This document shows, in pieces, positions 6,873-16,357 of a DNA stretch of 64,000 nucleotides. Within the stretch, counting starts at the first letter, position 1. The number at the start of each line of letters is the position of its first letter. The notes below the pieces were generated by a model that saw only the letters and a program-made list of their open reading frames with translations, had not been told where the DNA came from and did no database searches. Origin of the DNA: Bacteroidales bacterium (GTDB lineage: Bacteria > Bacteroidota > Bacteroidia > Bacteroidales > VadinHA17); contig JARGFQ010000002.1 in the NCBI GenBank assembly GCA_029210565.1, positions 186,001 through 250,000 of the forward strand, given 5' to 3'. Made by a program: the position numbers and the translations under genes.

Positions 6873-9764
6873 ATGACCACCGATAACTTTGTTGACCGTC
6901 ACATCGGGCCGCGTGAGAGCGATGCCTCCGAGATGTGCAAAACCATTGGAGTTGATACAGCGGAGCAGCTGATAGAACAGACCGTTCCGGCTTCGATAAG
7001 GCTTGACAGACCTCTTAACCTGCCTCCGGCGATGAGTGAGCAGGAGTATCTCTCGCATCTGAGGGAGCTTGGCAGCCTCAACAGGCAGTACCGCTCTTTT
7101 ATCGGGCAGGGTTATTACGGTGTGGCAGTGCCGCCGGTGATCGTGCGCAACGTACTTGAGAATCCTGCATGGTACACCTCCTACACTCCATACCAGGCTG
7201 AGATTTCACAGGGCAGGCTGGAAGCGCTGCTAAATTTCCAGACCACGGTGATAAGCCTCACGGCCATGGATATCGCCAATGCCTCACTCCTTGATGAAGC
7301 CACTGCTGCCGGAGAGGCCATGCTGATGATGTTCGGTGCCCGGTCCAGGGAGAAGGTAAAGGCCGGGGCATACAGGTTCCTGGTTGATAACTCGGTCTTC
7401 CCGCAGACGCGTGACGTGCTCATCACCCGTGCCTCACCACTGGGTATTGAGATAGAATTTGCAGACTATACCGGTTTTGAGGCTGACGACACTGTTTTCG
7501 GGGTGCTGGTCCAGTACCCTTCTGCCAGTGGTGAGATACGCGACTACCGTGAGATGGTGGATAAGGTCCATGCTGCCGGAGCTTTGGTGTCCGTGGGTGC
7601 CGACCTGATGAGTCTCGCCCTGCTGACCCCTCCAGGAGAGTGGGGTGCCGACATAGTATTCGGATCCAATCAGCGTTTCGGGCTGCCGATGAGTTACGGC
7701 GGTCCGCATGCCGGCTTCTTCGCCACCAGGGATGAGCTGAAGCGCAGCATGCCCGGTCGCATCATCGGCGTATCCGTTGACGTGCATGGCAACCATGCAC
7801 TGCGCATGGCCCTGCAGACACGCGAGCAGCATATCAAGCGTGAGCGTGCCACCTCGAACATATGTACTGCCCAGGCACTGCTGGCAACCATGTCAGGAAT
7901 GTATACCCAGTATCACGGTCCGGAAGGCATCAGGCGCATAGCCATGCATATCTTCTCCACGGCATGTACACTTGCAAAGGCACTGCGAGACCTGGGATAT
8001 ACCATAAGGCATGACCAGTTCTTTGATACAATACGCGTCCAGGCTGTCCCGGGCGTCACTGCCGACATGATTGAGAAGATCGCCCTGGGCAGGGGTATCA
8101 ATCTCTGGTACCAGTGCGGCAACTGCGCCGTTATAAGCACGGATGAACTCACCACCCTGAAAGAGATAAATGACATTGTCTCCGTCTTTGCCGAGGCGGC
8201 AGGTAAAAAGGCAGAGGAGGTGACAGCGCTGTGTGACTGCTTCTGCATAGACGATAAATTCAAGCGTACCTCGCCTTACCTGCAGGAACGCACCTTCAAC
8301 AGCTATCACAGCGAGACAGATATGATGCGCTATATCAAGATGCTGGAGCGCAAGGACTTCTCGCTGGCCAACGGCATGATTCCGCTGGGATCATGCACCA
8401 TGAAGCTCAACCCTGCAGCTTCCATGTTTGCCATGAGCTGGCCTGAGTTTGCGAACATACATCCCTTTGTTCCTGCCAGCCAGGCAGAGGGGTATCACAG
8501 GTTGATGGAGGAGCTGGGTGAGGCGCTTAAAGAGATCACCGGTTTTGATGCGGTCTCGTTCCAGCCCAACTCCGGTGCTGCCGGAGAATATACCGGGCTG
8601 ATGGTCATCAGACAGTATCACAACAGCCGCAATGAGGGCCACCGCAATGTAGTGCTGATACCATCCTCAGCGCATGGCACCAACCCGGCAAGCGCGGCCA
8701 TGGCAGGCATGAAGGTGGTTGTGGTGGAGTGTGATGAACATGGGAATATAAGTGTTGAAGATCTCAGGAAGAAAGCAGTTGAGAACCGTGACAGCCTCAG
8801 TGCCGCTATGATCACCTATCCTTCAACGCACGGTGTGTTTGAAGAGGCCATCGTGGAGATGATAGGCATCATTCACGAGAACGGCGGGCTGGTCTATATG
8901 GACGGCGCCAATATGAACGCACAGGTGGGCCTGACAAGTCCGGGCCACATAGGAGCCGACGTGTGCCATCTCAACCTGCACAAGACCTTTGCCATCCCTC
9001 ACGGCGGCGGCGGACCGGGTATGGGGCCCATACTCTGCAACAGCAAGCTGGCAGAGTTCCTCCCATCGCATCCGGTGGTGAAGACAGGGGGCAGTCACGG
9101 TATTACGGCTGTCGCGGCAGCGCCGTACGGCAGCGCTCATATACTGACCATCAGCCATGCCTACGTGATGATGCTGGGCGCTGAAGGACTCACAAAATCA
9201 ACGATATATGCCATCCTCAACGCCAACTATCTGGCAGCCGCATTGGGGGAGATGTATAAGGTGCTCTACACCGGTGCCAACGACCGCTGTGCGCACGAGA
9301 TGATACTTGACTGCCGGGGCTTCAAGGATGCCGGGGTGGATGAGTCGGATATAGCCAAGAGGCTCATGGATTACGGTTTTCATGCACCTACTCTGTCGTT
9401 CCCTGTACACGGCACCCTGATGGTTGAACCGACAGAGTCGGAGCCAAAGGCAGAGCTCGACAGGTTCATTGATGCCATGAGAAATATATGGCAGGAGATA
9501 GAGGAGATAAGACAAGGTACGTCAGACAGGGAAGATAACGTGCTTAAGAATGCACCCCATACAGCCGCGTCGGTAATCTCCGACGGATGGAGTCATGCCT
9601 ATCAGCGCGAGAAAGCCGCCTATCCGCTGCCATGGATCGCCGAGAATAAATTCTGGCCTTCGGTTGGCAGGGTTGACAACGGCTACGGAGACCGCAACCT
9701 CGTCTGCTCATGCGCACCCATCGATTCGTACAGATTCGAAACATTGAGCTTCGGTACGGAATAA
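6873..9764 (+). CDS. gcvP: Glycine dehydrogenase (decarboxylating), P-protein of the glycine cleavage system
   Basis: The 963-residue PLP enzyme decarboxylates glycine and passes the aminomethyl group to the lipoyl H-protein. Length and architecture match the single-chain (alpha-beta fused) P-protein of Bacteria such as E. coli, rather than the split gcvPA/gcvPB form. The N-terminus reads FVDRHIGPRESD. The first half carries GQGYYGVAVPPVI and YTPYQAEISQGRLEALLNFQ. The second half carries the PLP-binding lysine, Lys704, in NLHKTFAIPHGGGGPGMGP. The C-terminal NLVCSCAP matches the usual end. The other subunits (gcvT, gcvH, lpd) are not nearby. The preceding 300 bp contain a dispersed hairpin repeat that could affect expression. 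Confidence 0.98.
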   Translation: MTTDNFVDRHIGPRESDASEMCKTIGVDTAEQLIEQTVPASIRLDRPLNLPPAMSEQEYLSHLRELGSLNRQYRSFIGQGYYGVAVPPVIVRNVLENPAWYTSYTPYQAEISQGRLEALLNFQTTVISLTAMDIANASLLDEATAAGEAMLMMFGARSREKVKAGAYRFLVDNSVFPQTRDVLITRASPLGIEIEFADYTGFEADDTVFGVLVQYPSASGEIRDYREMVDKVHAAGALVSVGADLMSLALLTPPGEWGADIVFGSNQRFGLPMSYGGPHAGFFATRDELKRSMPGRIIGVSVDVHGNHALRMALQTREQHIKRERATSNICTAQALLATMSGMYTQYHGPEGIRRIAMHIFSTACTLAKALRDLGYTIRHDQFFDTIRVQAVPGVTADMIEKIALGRGINLWYQCGNCAVISTDELTTLKEINDIVSVFAEAAGKKAEEVTALCDCFCIDDKFKRTSPYLQERTFNSYHSETDMMRYIKMLERKDFSLANGMIPLGSCTMKLNPAASMFAMSWPEFANIHPFVPASQAEGYHRLMEELGEALKEITGFDAVSFQPNSGAAGEYTGLMVIRQYHNSRNEGHRNVVLIPSSAHGTNPASAAMAGMKVVVVECDEHGNISVEDLRKKAVENRDSLSAAMITYPSTHGVFEEAIVEMIGIIHENGGLVYMDGANMNAQVGLTSPGHIGADVCHLNLHKTFAIPHGGGGPGMGPILCNSKLAEFLPSHPVVKTGGSHGITAVAAAPYGSAHILTISHAYVMMLGAEGLTKSTIYAILNANYLAAALGEMYKVLYTGANDRCAHEMILDCRGFKDAGVDESDIAKRLMDYGFHAPTLSFPVHGTLMVEPTESEPKAELDRFIDAMRNIWQEIEEIRQGTSDREDNVLKNAPHTAASVISDGWSHAYQREKAAYPLPWIAENKFWPSVGRVDNGYGDRNLVCSCAPIDSYRFETLSFGTE

Positions 9765-9781
9765 TTGACTATATTGTGGCG

Positions 9782-9837
9782 ATGCCCTGCAGGGCATGAC
9801 ATCATCCTGACAGCGATGCATGAACGCTGCATCGTTT
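9782..9837 (+). terminator. Possible terminator/hairpins after gcvP
   Basis: Two small hairpins follow the gcvP stop. One is a perfect 16-bp palindrome, ATGCCCTGCAGGGCAT (9782-9797). The other is CGATGCA (9814-9820) paired with TGCATCG (9828-9834), followed by TTT. The second looks like a weak Rho-independent terminator; the T-tract is short. Confidence 0.4.
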
Positions 9838-9855
9838 CATTAATTCAGAAGAGAG

Positions 9856-11637
9856 ATGGATGCCATTCACAAGTATGAGATGGGAATCGTGGGCAACTGC
9901 TCATTCCTGGCCTATATCAACAAGAGCGCAGATGTAACATGGATGTGCCTGCCCAGGTTTGACAGCAGCTTCCTCTTCGGGTCACTGCTTGACGGCAAAA
10001 AGGGAGGAGAGTTTTCCATCAGACCCTCAAGCGGCAACTACTATACTTTTCAGTCATATATCCGCAATACCAACATCCTGACAACCGAGTTCACCAATGA
10101 CGACGGCAGGTTCAGGGTTACGGACTTTGCTCCAAGGTTTTACCAGTACGACCGCTACTACCGGCCCCTGATGCTCATACGCAAGATCGAGCCGATAGAG
10201 GGCAACCCGTTTATCACTGTCAGGTGCGAGCCGGTGGGGAGTTACGGTGCCTTAAGGCCCGAGATCGTTGCCGGCAGCAACCATATCAGGTTTCTGAATC
10301 TCGAGTCGCAGGTCAGGCTGACAACCAATATCCCGCTTACATACATTGTCAACAACCAGTCCTTCCTGTTAAATGATACCTGCTACCTGGCATTCACATA
10401 CGGAGTGCCCCTGGAGGCCCCGCTGGAGGCTACTGCCGAGGATTTCCTCGACAAGACCATCAAATACTGGCTTCACTGGATCAAGACCACCTCCATTCCA
10501 AACATCTTTCAGGATGAGATCATCAGGTCTGCCCTGGTGCTGAAGCTTCATCAGTATGAGGATACGGGTGGCATCATAGCCTCGGGTACCACCAGCCTGC
10601 CTGAGGCCCCGGGAGCAGGCAGGAACTGGGATTACCGCTATTGCTGGATGAGGGACTCCTATTATACCCTCAATGCCTTCAATAACCTTGGCCACTTTGA
10701 AGAGCTGGAGCGCTACTTCCTCTATATCCAGAATATCATTCTTTCAGAGCAGAAGACGATAAGGCCGATGTACACAATTGCGGGCACTGCTGTCCCCAAA
10801 GAGAAGGAACTGGATCTGGAGGGCTATCTCGCCAATAAACCCGTTCACCTGGGCAATGACGCCTATCACCAGGAACAGTATGATATCTACGGACAGGTGC
10901 TTGCCAGCCTGTTGCCGCTCTATATTGACAGAAGGCTGAACTACCTTTCCTACAGTAAGTCCCGGGAGGTACTCCACTGGCTTCTAAACCGTATTGAGGA
11001 GACGATGGACAGGCCTGATGCCGGCATCTGGGAGTTCCGCAACAAGATGCAGGAGAACTGCTACACCTTCCTTTTTCACTGGGCAGGAGCAAAGGCGGCG
11101 GAGAAGATAGGAGCCAGCTTTGCAGACAATGACATGAAGAGGAGGGCCGAAAAGCTGGCTGTCAGGGCATCGGAAAAGATCGAGATGTGCTATCAGGCTG
11201 ACCTGAAGGTATATATGCAGGCTGTAGATAACAAAAACTATGACGCCGCCACCATCCATCTCATCACCATGAATTACCTGGATCCGGCAGGGGTCAGGGC
11301 GCGGGACCACCTTGACGCCCTGGCAGAACACCTGAAGACTGAAGAGGGACTGCTCTACAGATATATCCATGAGGATGACTTTGGCACGCCGGAGACAACC
11401 TTCCTGGTATGCGCCTTCTGGTACGCTGAGGCGCTGGCCTGCACGGGAAGGGTGGATGATGCAATGAGAACCATTGAAAAGCTACTGGAGTTCTCAAATC
11501 ATCTGGGCCTCTTCAGTGAAGACGCCGGACGCGACGGCAGCCAGTGGGGCAACTTCCCTCAGACCAACAGCCACGTGGGGCTGATGAATGCAATATACCG
11601 GATAGCAGCAAAGCTTAACAAGCCGGTATTTCTATAA
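9856..11637 (+). CDS. Glycoside hydrolase family 15 protein (glucoamylase/trehalase-like)
   Basis: A 593-residue cytosolic protein, without a signal peptide, of the GH15 (alpha/alpha)6-barrel type. The N-terminal beta domain begins with the typical MGIVGNCSFLAYINKSADVTW opening (here split by residue order as NCSFLAYI then WMCLPRFDS). The catalytic barrel carries WDYRYCWMRDSYYTLNAF, family sequence around the substrate subsites, a central GNDAYHQEQYDIYGQ block, and late ETTFLVCAFWYAEALA and NFPQTNSHVGLMNA segments with catalytic acid candidates. Members cleave alpha-1,4 glucans or trehalose. A fused trehalose-phosphate synthase/phosphatase follows after 70 bp, and this pairing favours a role in trehalose or alpha-glucan turnover; the exact substrate is inference. 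Confidence 0.9.
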   Translation: MDAIHKYEMGIVGNCSFLAYINKSADVTWMCLPRFDSSFLFGSLLDGKKGGEFSIRPSSGNYYTFQSYIRNTNILTTEFTNDDGRFRVTDFAPRFYQYDRYYRPLMLIRKIEPIEGNPFITVRCEPVGSYGALRPEIVAGSNHIRFLNLESQVRLTTNIPLTYIVNNQSFLLNDTCYLAFTYGVPLEAPLEATAEDFLDKTIKYWLHWIKTTSIPNIFQDEIIRSALVLKLHQYEDTGGIIASGTTSLPEAPGAGRNWDYRYCWMRDSYYTLNAFNNLGHFEELERYFLYIQNIILSEQKTIRPMYTIAGTAVPKEKELDLEGYLANKPVHLGNDAYHQEQYDIYGQVLASLLPLYIDRRLNYLSYSKSREVLHWLLNRIEETMDRPDAGIWEFRNKMQENCYTFLFHWAGAKAAEKIGASFADNDMKRRAEKLAVRASEKIEMCYQADLKVYMQAVDNKNYDAATIHLITMNYLDPAGVRARDHLDALAEHLKTEEGLLYRYIHEDDFGTPETTFLVCAFWYAEALACTGRVDDAMRTIEKLLEFSNHLGLFSEDAGRDGSQWGNFPQTNSHVGLMNAIYRIAAKLNKPVFL

Positions 11638-11707
11638 TACAGACATAATGAGCAGAGGAGGATTTTCAGAGCCTGAAAGGCTGGTCTTCCTGTAAAAACC
11701 AGGCAAA

Positions 11708-13951
11708 ATGAGCAAAAGCAAACCGTCAGATTTCACAAGGATAGTGATAGTAGCCTACAGGCTGCCTTTCACCCTCAAGCACCGCAACGGGAAGCTTACC
11801 GCTGTTCAGAACACCGGGGGACTAGTCTCCGCTGTGCTTTCCCTTACCCAGAGAATGAAGTCGGAAAGCGAGAATGAGACAATGGAGAAAACCGTCTGGG
11901 TTGGCAAGGGGGAGTACGACAATGAGCGGCTTAACTCCCTCCCTGAGGTTAAGGAGACTTTTGAGCTCAGCTCGGTAAGGATACCCGACAGTGTAAACGA
12001 AAAGTTCTACGGGGGGTTCTGCAATGACCTTATCTGGCCGCTGTTTCATTATTTCCCTTCGATGGCTGTCTTCGGACAGGGCTATTTTGAGAGCTATAAA
12101 AAGGCCAACGAGCTGTTTTATAAGGAGTTGCGAAAGATCATCCGGCCGGGAGACTTTGTCTGGATTCATGACTACCAGCTCTTCCTTCTGCCGGCCATGG
12201 TTCGCGAAGAGTTTCCGGAGGCGTCAGTGGCTTTCTTTCTGCACATTCCGTTCCCATCATACGAGGTCTTCCGTATCATGCCCGACGGATATCAGAAGGC
12301 TATACTGCAGGGACTGCTGGGTGCTGACCTCATCGGGTTTCACACCCATGATTATGCGCAGCATTTTCTGAAGTCGGTAAGAAGATGCCTCGGCTATGAC
12401 ATTTCGCTCAACACGGTCACGGCTGAGGATGTCTATTCGAGGGCAGATGCCTTCCCCATCAGCATAGACTATAACAAATTCCATGATTCGGTTTTATTGC
12501 CGGAGACGGAGAAATATATTTCACGGATACGAAAGCAGAAGAGAGACCGTCTGCTGATCTTCTCCGTTGACAGGCTTGACTACACAAAGGGTTTCCTCAA
12601 CAGGCTCTCAGCCTTCGAGCTCTTCCTGGAGCGTTATCCCGGAATGAGGGGGAGGGTGATCTTCAACATGGTTATGGTGCCCTCACGTGACACCATCGTC
12701 CGTTACCAGGAGATGAAAAAGGAGATAGAAGCCACGGTGGGACGCATAAACGGCAAGTACGGCACGTTGGACTGGAATCCTATCATCTACCAGTACAGGT
12801 CGTTGAAGTTCAATGAGCTGGTAGCTCTCTATTCGCACAGTGACGTCGGCCTGCTGACCCCTCTCCGCGACGGGATGAATCTGGTGGCCAAGGAGTATGT
12901 AGCTGCCCAACATAAGCGGGCAGGCATGCTTATCCTGAGCGAGCTTGCCGGTGCTGCCGCCGAGATGGGTGAGTCGGTGCTGGTCAACCCGTCAGACATA
13001 GGACAGATGGCTGATGCCATACATGAAGCACTGACGATGAAGGATGATGAGAAGCATAAACGCCTCGAAGCGATGAAAAACAGGATCCGCGAGTATGATG
13101 TCTTCTCATGGGCCGATGATATACTCCGTACTACCGTCAAAGTGAAGGCTGACAGGGAGAGTTATCGTATCAGGCTAATAAACAAGGATATAGAAGACAG
13201 GATTATCACATCATTCTGCAAGGCTGCCTCGCCGGTGCTGTTCCTCGATTATGACGGCACACTGGTACCGATTCGCGAGTTGCCTGAGCTGGCGGTTCCT
13301 GAGACAACCCTGGTTGATCTTACAGCGAGGCTGGCATCAGTCACCGAACTGGTAATCATCAGCGGCAGGAACAGGGATTTCCTTGACAGGTGGTTCTCGG
13401 AGGTCAATGTGACCCTGGTGGCGGAGCACGGGGCCTTCATCAGGTATGCGGGTGGTGAGTGGGAGTCGTCGCTCGGCCAGGATGCCACATGGAAGGAGGG
13501 GATTATGCCCGTCATGAGCAGGTTCACCAACCGTTGCAAAGGCTCTTTTGTTGAGGAGAAGAGGGCTTCACTCTCATGGCACTACCGGAACGCCGACGAG
13601 GATCTGTCGGCACTCAGAGCCATTGAGCTAAAGAGCGAGCTGGAGGAGATGATACTGAACATGCCGCTACAGATAATTGACGGTCATAAGGTTGTGGAGG
13701 TAAAGATGGCCGGTTACAACAAAGGTACTGCAGCCATGAAGGTGACGGCCTCGGGGAGGAATGACTTTGTTCTGGCCATCGGTGATGACAAGACCGACGA
13801 GGAGCTCTTTGCTGCTCTTCCTGACAGTGCCGTAACGATCAAGGTGGGGAAGGGGCCGACAAATGCCACCTACAACTTCACCAAGCAGACGTCGGTGACC
13901 AGGTTCCTGGAAAGGATGATAGAGGCCCGCGAGAAGCAGGAGTGCAGTTAA
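11708..13951 (+). CDS. Bifunctional trehalose-6-phosphate synthase/phosphatase
   Basis: A 747-residue fusion making trehalose from UDP-glucose and glucose-6-phosphate. Residues 1 to about 485 are a GT20 (OtsA-like) domain with VWIHDYQLFLLPAMVRE, the FLHIPFPSYEVFR loop, the donor-site RLDYTKG and DGMNLVAKEYVAAQ. Residues about 505-745 are a HAD-IIB trehalose phosphatase domain (OtsB-like) with the nucleophile motif LDYDGTLVP (Asp514 and Asp516), VIISGRNRDFL and the acidic GDDKTDEELF. Both active sites look complete, unlike some fusions with a dead domain. The upstream GH15 gene is in the same orientation. Trehalose usually protects against osmotic or desiccation stress. Confidence 0.95.
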   Translation: MSKSKPSDFTRIVIVAYRLPFTLKHRNGKLTAVQNTGGLVSAVLSLTQRMKSESENETMEKTVWVGKGEYDNERLNSLPEVKETFELSSVRIPDSVNEKFYGGFCNDLIWPLFHYFPSMAVFGQGYFESYKKANELFYKELRKIIRPGDFVWIHDYQLFLLPAMVREEFPEASVAFFLHIPFPSYEVFRIMPDGYQKAILQGLLGADLIGFHTHDYAQHFLKSVRRCLGYDISLNTVTAEDVYSRADAFPISIDYNKFHDSVLLPETEKYISRIRKQKRDRLLIFSVDRLDYTKGFLNRLSAFELFLERYPGMRGRVIFNMVMVPSRDTIVRYQEMKKEIEATVGRINGKYGTLDWNPIIYQYRSLKFNELVALYSHSDVGLLTPLRDGMNLVAKEYVAAQHKRAGMLILSELAGAAAEMGESVLVNPSDIGQMADAIHEALTMKDDEKHKRLEAMKNRIREYDVFSWADDILRTTVKVKADRESYRIRLINKDIEDRIITSFCKAASPVLFLDYDGTLVPIRELPELAVPETTLVDLTARLASVTELVIISGRNRDFLDRWFSEVNVTLVAEHGAFIRYAGGEWESSLGQDATWKEGIMPVMSRFTNRCKGSFVEEKRASLSWHYRNADEDLSALRAIELKSELEEMILNMPLQIIDGHKVVEVKMAGYNKGTAAMKVTASGRNDFVLAIGDDKTDEELFAALPDSAVTIKVGKGPTNATYNFTKQTSVTRFLERMIEAREKQECS

Positions 13952-13999
13952 TCCGGAACTGCTTTGTCGCGGCGCAGTTGCCGGCTTCCGGTCACGAAA

Positions 14000-14968
14000 T
14001 CAGAAGAGATCCTCGATCACCATTGAATAGAGCTCGGTCTGCGAGATGCCATACACTGCGGCCTGCTTGGGAAGAATGCTCTCAGGCGTCATCCCCGGAA
14101 TGGTATTTATCTCGAGGAACTGAGGCCCGTCGGGTGTGATTATGAAGTCGACCCTCACAATACCCTTGCAGCCCAGCAGGTCACATATCTCTGAGGAGAG
14201 CTCCTGGATCCTTTTTGTCATCTCGTCAGGCAGCCGTGCAGGGGTGATCTCTTCGGAGAAGCCTTCGGTATATTTTGCCTCATAGTCGAAAAACTCCTTT
14301 TTCGGAACCACCTCTGTAACGGGCATCACTATCTTTTTGGTTCTGGTCTTTACCACGCCGCAGGCCACCTCGGTGCCCGGCATGAATGATTCCACAAGCA
14401 CCTCTTCACCCTCTGTCAGTGCGGCCTCCACTGCAGCTGCAAATTCGCCAACCTCCTTCACCTTTGTCACGCCGAAGCTGGAGCCGCTGGCATTGGGCTT
14501 GACGAAACAGGGCAGGCCGATCTCAATAGCTATCCTTTCGGCATCAAACTGTTGCCCTTTCCTGATCAGCAGCCCGCCGGTCATGGGTATCCCGTATTCG
14601 AAGAGGTAGAGCTTGCAGGCCTGCTTGTTGAAGGTCAGCGCCGACACGAAGGAGCTGCAGCTGGAATAGGGTATCCCCGTCATGTCAAAGTAACCCTGCA
14701 GGAGCCCGTCCTCGCCAGGCGTACCGTGAATGGCAATGAAGGCAGCATCAAATCTTACCTTACCCTCATCGAGCATAAGTGAGAAGTCATTCTTGTCAAT
14801 GCTGAAAATTCGTCCTTTGGGGTCCTCCCAGTACCAGTCGATCCCCCTGACGGTTACAATGTAGGTTTCATACTTCCCTTTCAGTGCCGAGGCAACACTC
14901 CCGGCACTTCTGACCGACACCGGGTATTCCGATGAATTTCCCCCGGCAATGATGGCAACAGTCTTCAT
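14000..14968 (-). CDS. ddl: D-alanine--D-alanine ligase
   Basis: An ATP-grasp enzyme joining two D-alanines for peptidoglycan precursors in the cytosol. The 322-residue form starts MKTVAIIAGGNSSEYPVSVRSA, matching the family N-terminus. An upstream in-frame ATG at 14980 would start inside a dispersed repeat and is rejected. Motifs seen are GTPGEDGLLQGYFDMTGIPYSSCS, LPCFVKPNASGSSFGVTKV (ATP-binding lysine and Gly-rich loop), EVLVESFMPGTEVACGV and the metal-binding RVDFIITPDGPQFLEINTIPGMT. It is the last gene of a minus-strand series (PASTA protein, T9SS cargo, rluA) but is separated from rluA by about 2.7 kb of other genes, so it probably has its own promoter near the repeat. Confidence 0.97.
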   Translation of the reverse strand: MKTVAIIAGGNSSEYPVSVRSAGSVASALKGKYETYIVTVRGIDWYWEDPKGRIFSIDKNDFSLMLDEGKVRFDAAFIAIHGTPGEDGLLQGYFDMTGIPYSSCSSFVSALTFNKQACKLYLFEYGIPMTGGLLIRKGQQFDAERIAIEIGLPCFVKPNASGSSFGVTKVKEVGEFAAAVEAALTEGEEVLVESFMPGTEVACGVVKTRTKKIVMPVTEVVPKKEFFDYEAKYTEGFSEEITPARLPDEMTKRIQELSSEICDLLGCKGIVRVDFIITPDGPQFLEINTIPGMTPESILPKQAAVYGISQTELYSMVIEDLF

Positions 14969-14969
14969 T

Positions 14970-15061
14970 GGATTATACATTTATTATTTCACAGGTCTAA
15001 TGCAACTTACATGCATTAAAACAATCATTTTCTTTTGCGGGTTACTGCTCATGTAAGTTTC
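14970..15061 (-). repeat. Dispersed ~92-bp hairpin repeat, copy B
   Basis: On the minus strand this copy starts GAAACTTACATG (15061-15050). It has a centre of exactly 36 bp starting AGCAGTAAC, then CATGTAAGTTGC (15013-15002), then the tail with GACC and TGAAATAATAA. Length and spacing match copy A at 6692-6783. The tail ends one base before the preferred ddl start at 14968, so the repeat forms the immediate 5' leader of ddl. Confidence 0.8.
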
Positions 15062-15232
15062 ACTATCCTTAAGTTTTGCCCCAAAATTACATTATTTAAT
15101 ATCGCGTTATAAGGATGTCCGAAAAAAGATCATCAATAAGGGATTTGACAGAGAGTGCGCATAACCTCTTCGCCGGGACCTGTTTTAATTTTTCTCTGGT
15201 ATCAGCGGCGGTTGTCCTGATTTTTATCCGGC

Positions 15233-15264
15233 TTTACAAAATCAACAGTTTTTGTGTAAGTTTG
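15233..15264 (+). promoter_or_regulatory. Promoter of the lemA-TPM operon
   Basis: TAAGTTTG (15257-15264) matches the Bacteroidota -7 consensus TAnnTTTG. TTTA (15233-15236) lies 20 bp upstream as a near match to the -33 TTTG box. The lemA ATG is 25 bp past the -7 box. Confidence 0.6.
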
Positions 15265-15289
15265 GGTCTGAAACAAAACAGACTGAAAA

Positions 15290-15892
15290 ATGGAAAAGAA
15301 ACCTTTAGGCAGGATAGGTACCATTGTGATAGTACTTGTTGTTCTGCTGCTGATTGTATCATGGGGTGTGGGGATCTACAACAAGATCATCCCGATGAAT
15401 GAGAAGGTATCCACGGAGTGGAGCAATGTCGAGACGCAATATCAGCGTCGGGCGGACCTTATTCCCAATTTCGTAAATACAGTCAAGGGAGCTGCCGAGT
15501 TTGAACAGGAGACACTGACAAGGGTCATTGAGGCAAGGGCGAAGGCGACCCAGATGACCATTGATCCTTCAAACATCACAGCTGAACAGTTACAGCAGTT
15601 CCAGGCTGCACAAAGTGAAGTAAGCTCGGCTCTGCAGCGCCTGATGGTGGTGGTGGAGCGTTATCCCGACATCAAGGCTACGCAGAACTTCCGCGACCTG
15701 CAGGTTGAGCTTGAGGGTACGGAGAACAGGATAGCCGTTGCCAGGAATAACTTCAACGATGCTGCCAGGGAGTACAACACTTTTATAAAGCAGTTTCCGA
15801 ACAATCTTATCGCCTCTCTCTCAAAGTTTGATGCAAGACCCTATTTTGAGGCACAGGAGGGCACGGAGACAGCTCCAACGGTACAGTTCTGA
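15290..15892 (+). CDS. LemA family protein
   Basis: A 200-residue membrane-anchored coiled-coil protein. A single N-terminal helix (about residues 8-28, IVIVLVVLLLIVSWGVGIYN) is followed by the family signature NEKVSTEWSNVETQYQRRADLIPNFVNTVKG, then AAEFEQETLTRVIEARAKA and VERYPDIKATQNFRDLQVELEGTENRIAVARNNFNDAAREYN. These are the best conserved blocks of LemA. The molecular role of LemA proteins is not established; they are often encoded beside TPM-domain proteins, as here, where two follow in the same operon. Start fixed by the promoter at 15257 and by the family N-terminus. Confidence 0.95.
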   Translation: MEKKPLGRIGTIVIVLVVLLLIVSWGVGIYNKIIPMNEKVSTEWSNVETQYQRRADLIPNFVNTVKGAAEFEQETLTRVIEARAKATQMTIDPSNITAEQLQQFQAAQSEVSSALQRLMVVVERYPDIKATQNFRDLQVELEGTENRIAVARNNFNDAAREYNTFIKQFPNNLIASLSKFDARPYFEAQEGTETAPTVQF

Positions 15893-15902
15893 GTTTTCGG
15901 GG

Positions 15903-16355
15903 ATGAAGGCTGCATCATTTTTCACTGCTGAGCAGCAGGAGACTATTGTCAGGGCCATCAAGGAGGCTGAGCACGCAACTTCGGGTGAGATACGGGTGCA
16001 CGTGGAAACCTCCTGCAAGGCAGATGTCCTTGATGAGGCGGCCTGGCTCTTCAGAAAACTGGGGATGCACAAGACGGCTGACCGCAACGGGGTGCTGATC
16101 TATCTCGCCCTGAAGGAGAGAATCTTTGCTATAATCGGTGACACCGGCATAAACAGCGTGGTGTCCATAGGCTTCTGGGACAACATACGTGATCATATGA
16201 AGATGCGTTTCAGCGAGGAGAGGTTTGCTGAGGGTCTCGCCGAAGGGATACTGATGGCCGGTGAACAGCTGAAGGAACATTTCCCGTACTCGGGGAACGA
16301 CATCAATGAGCTCTCTGACACAATCTCCTTTGATATAACTGAACCGGGACTGTAA
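15903..16355 (+). CDS. TPM-domain protein (small, soluble)
   Basis: A 150-residue TPM-fold protein without a signal peptide or glycine-rich tail. Family landmarks are FFTAEQQETIVRAIKEAEHATSGEIRVHVE at the start, LGMHKTADRNGVLIYLALKERIFAIIGDTGINSVV in the middle, and a C-terminal GILMAGEQLKEHFPY helix. It starts 10 bp after lemA and ends 2 bp before the next TPM gene, so the three genes are one operon. TPM domains are found in thylakoid and bacterial membrane-protein assembly or turnover factors; the function of this short form is unknown. The start at 15903 avoids the overlap with lemA of a longer frame. Confidence 0.88.
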   Translation: MKAASFFTAEQQETIVRAIKEAEHATSGEIRVHVETSCKADVLDEAAWLFRKLGMHKTADRNGVLIYLALKERIFAIIGDTGINSVVSIGFWDNIRDHMKMRFSEERFAEGLAEGILMAGEQLKEHFPYSGNDINELSDTISFDITEPGL

Positions 16356-16357
16356 TC

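Larger units (their letters stand above)
14969..15289. other. Divergent intergenic region between ddl and lemA
   Basis: This 321-bp gap holds the second dispersed repeat (14970-15061), an AT-rich stretch, and the lemA promoter near 15257. A 95-codon open frame starting at 15115 runs through it but overlaps lemA and the promoter, and its predicted product has no recognisable features, so I do not call it. Confidence 0.6.

Noticed and set aside
11648..11695. A 15-codon ORF between GH15 and the trehalose synthase gene
   Set aside because: Too short, no family, and probably part of the leader.
13952..13999. Hairpin CCGGAACTGC/GCAGTTGCCGG between the trehalose gene and ddl as a terminator
   Set aside because: The stem has a bulge and no T-tract on either strand, so I do not call it.
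15115..15402. A 95-codon plus-strand open frame before and across lemA
   Set aside because: It overlaps lemA and contains the lemA promoter; the predicted product has no recognisable features.
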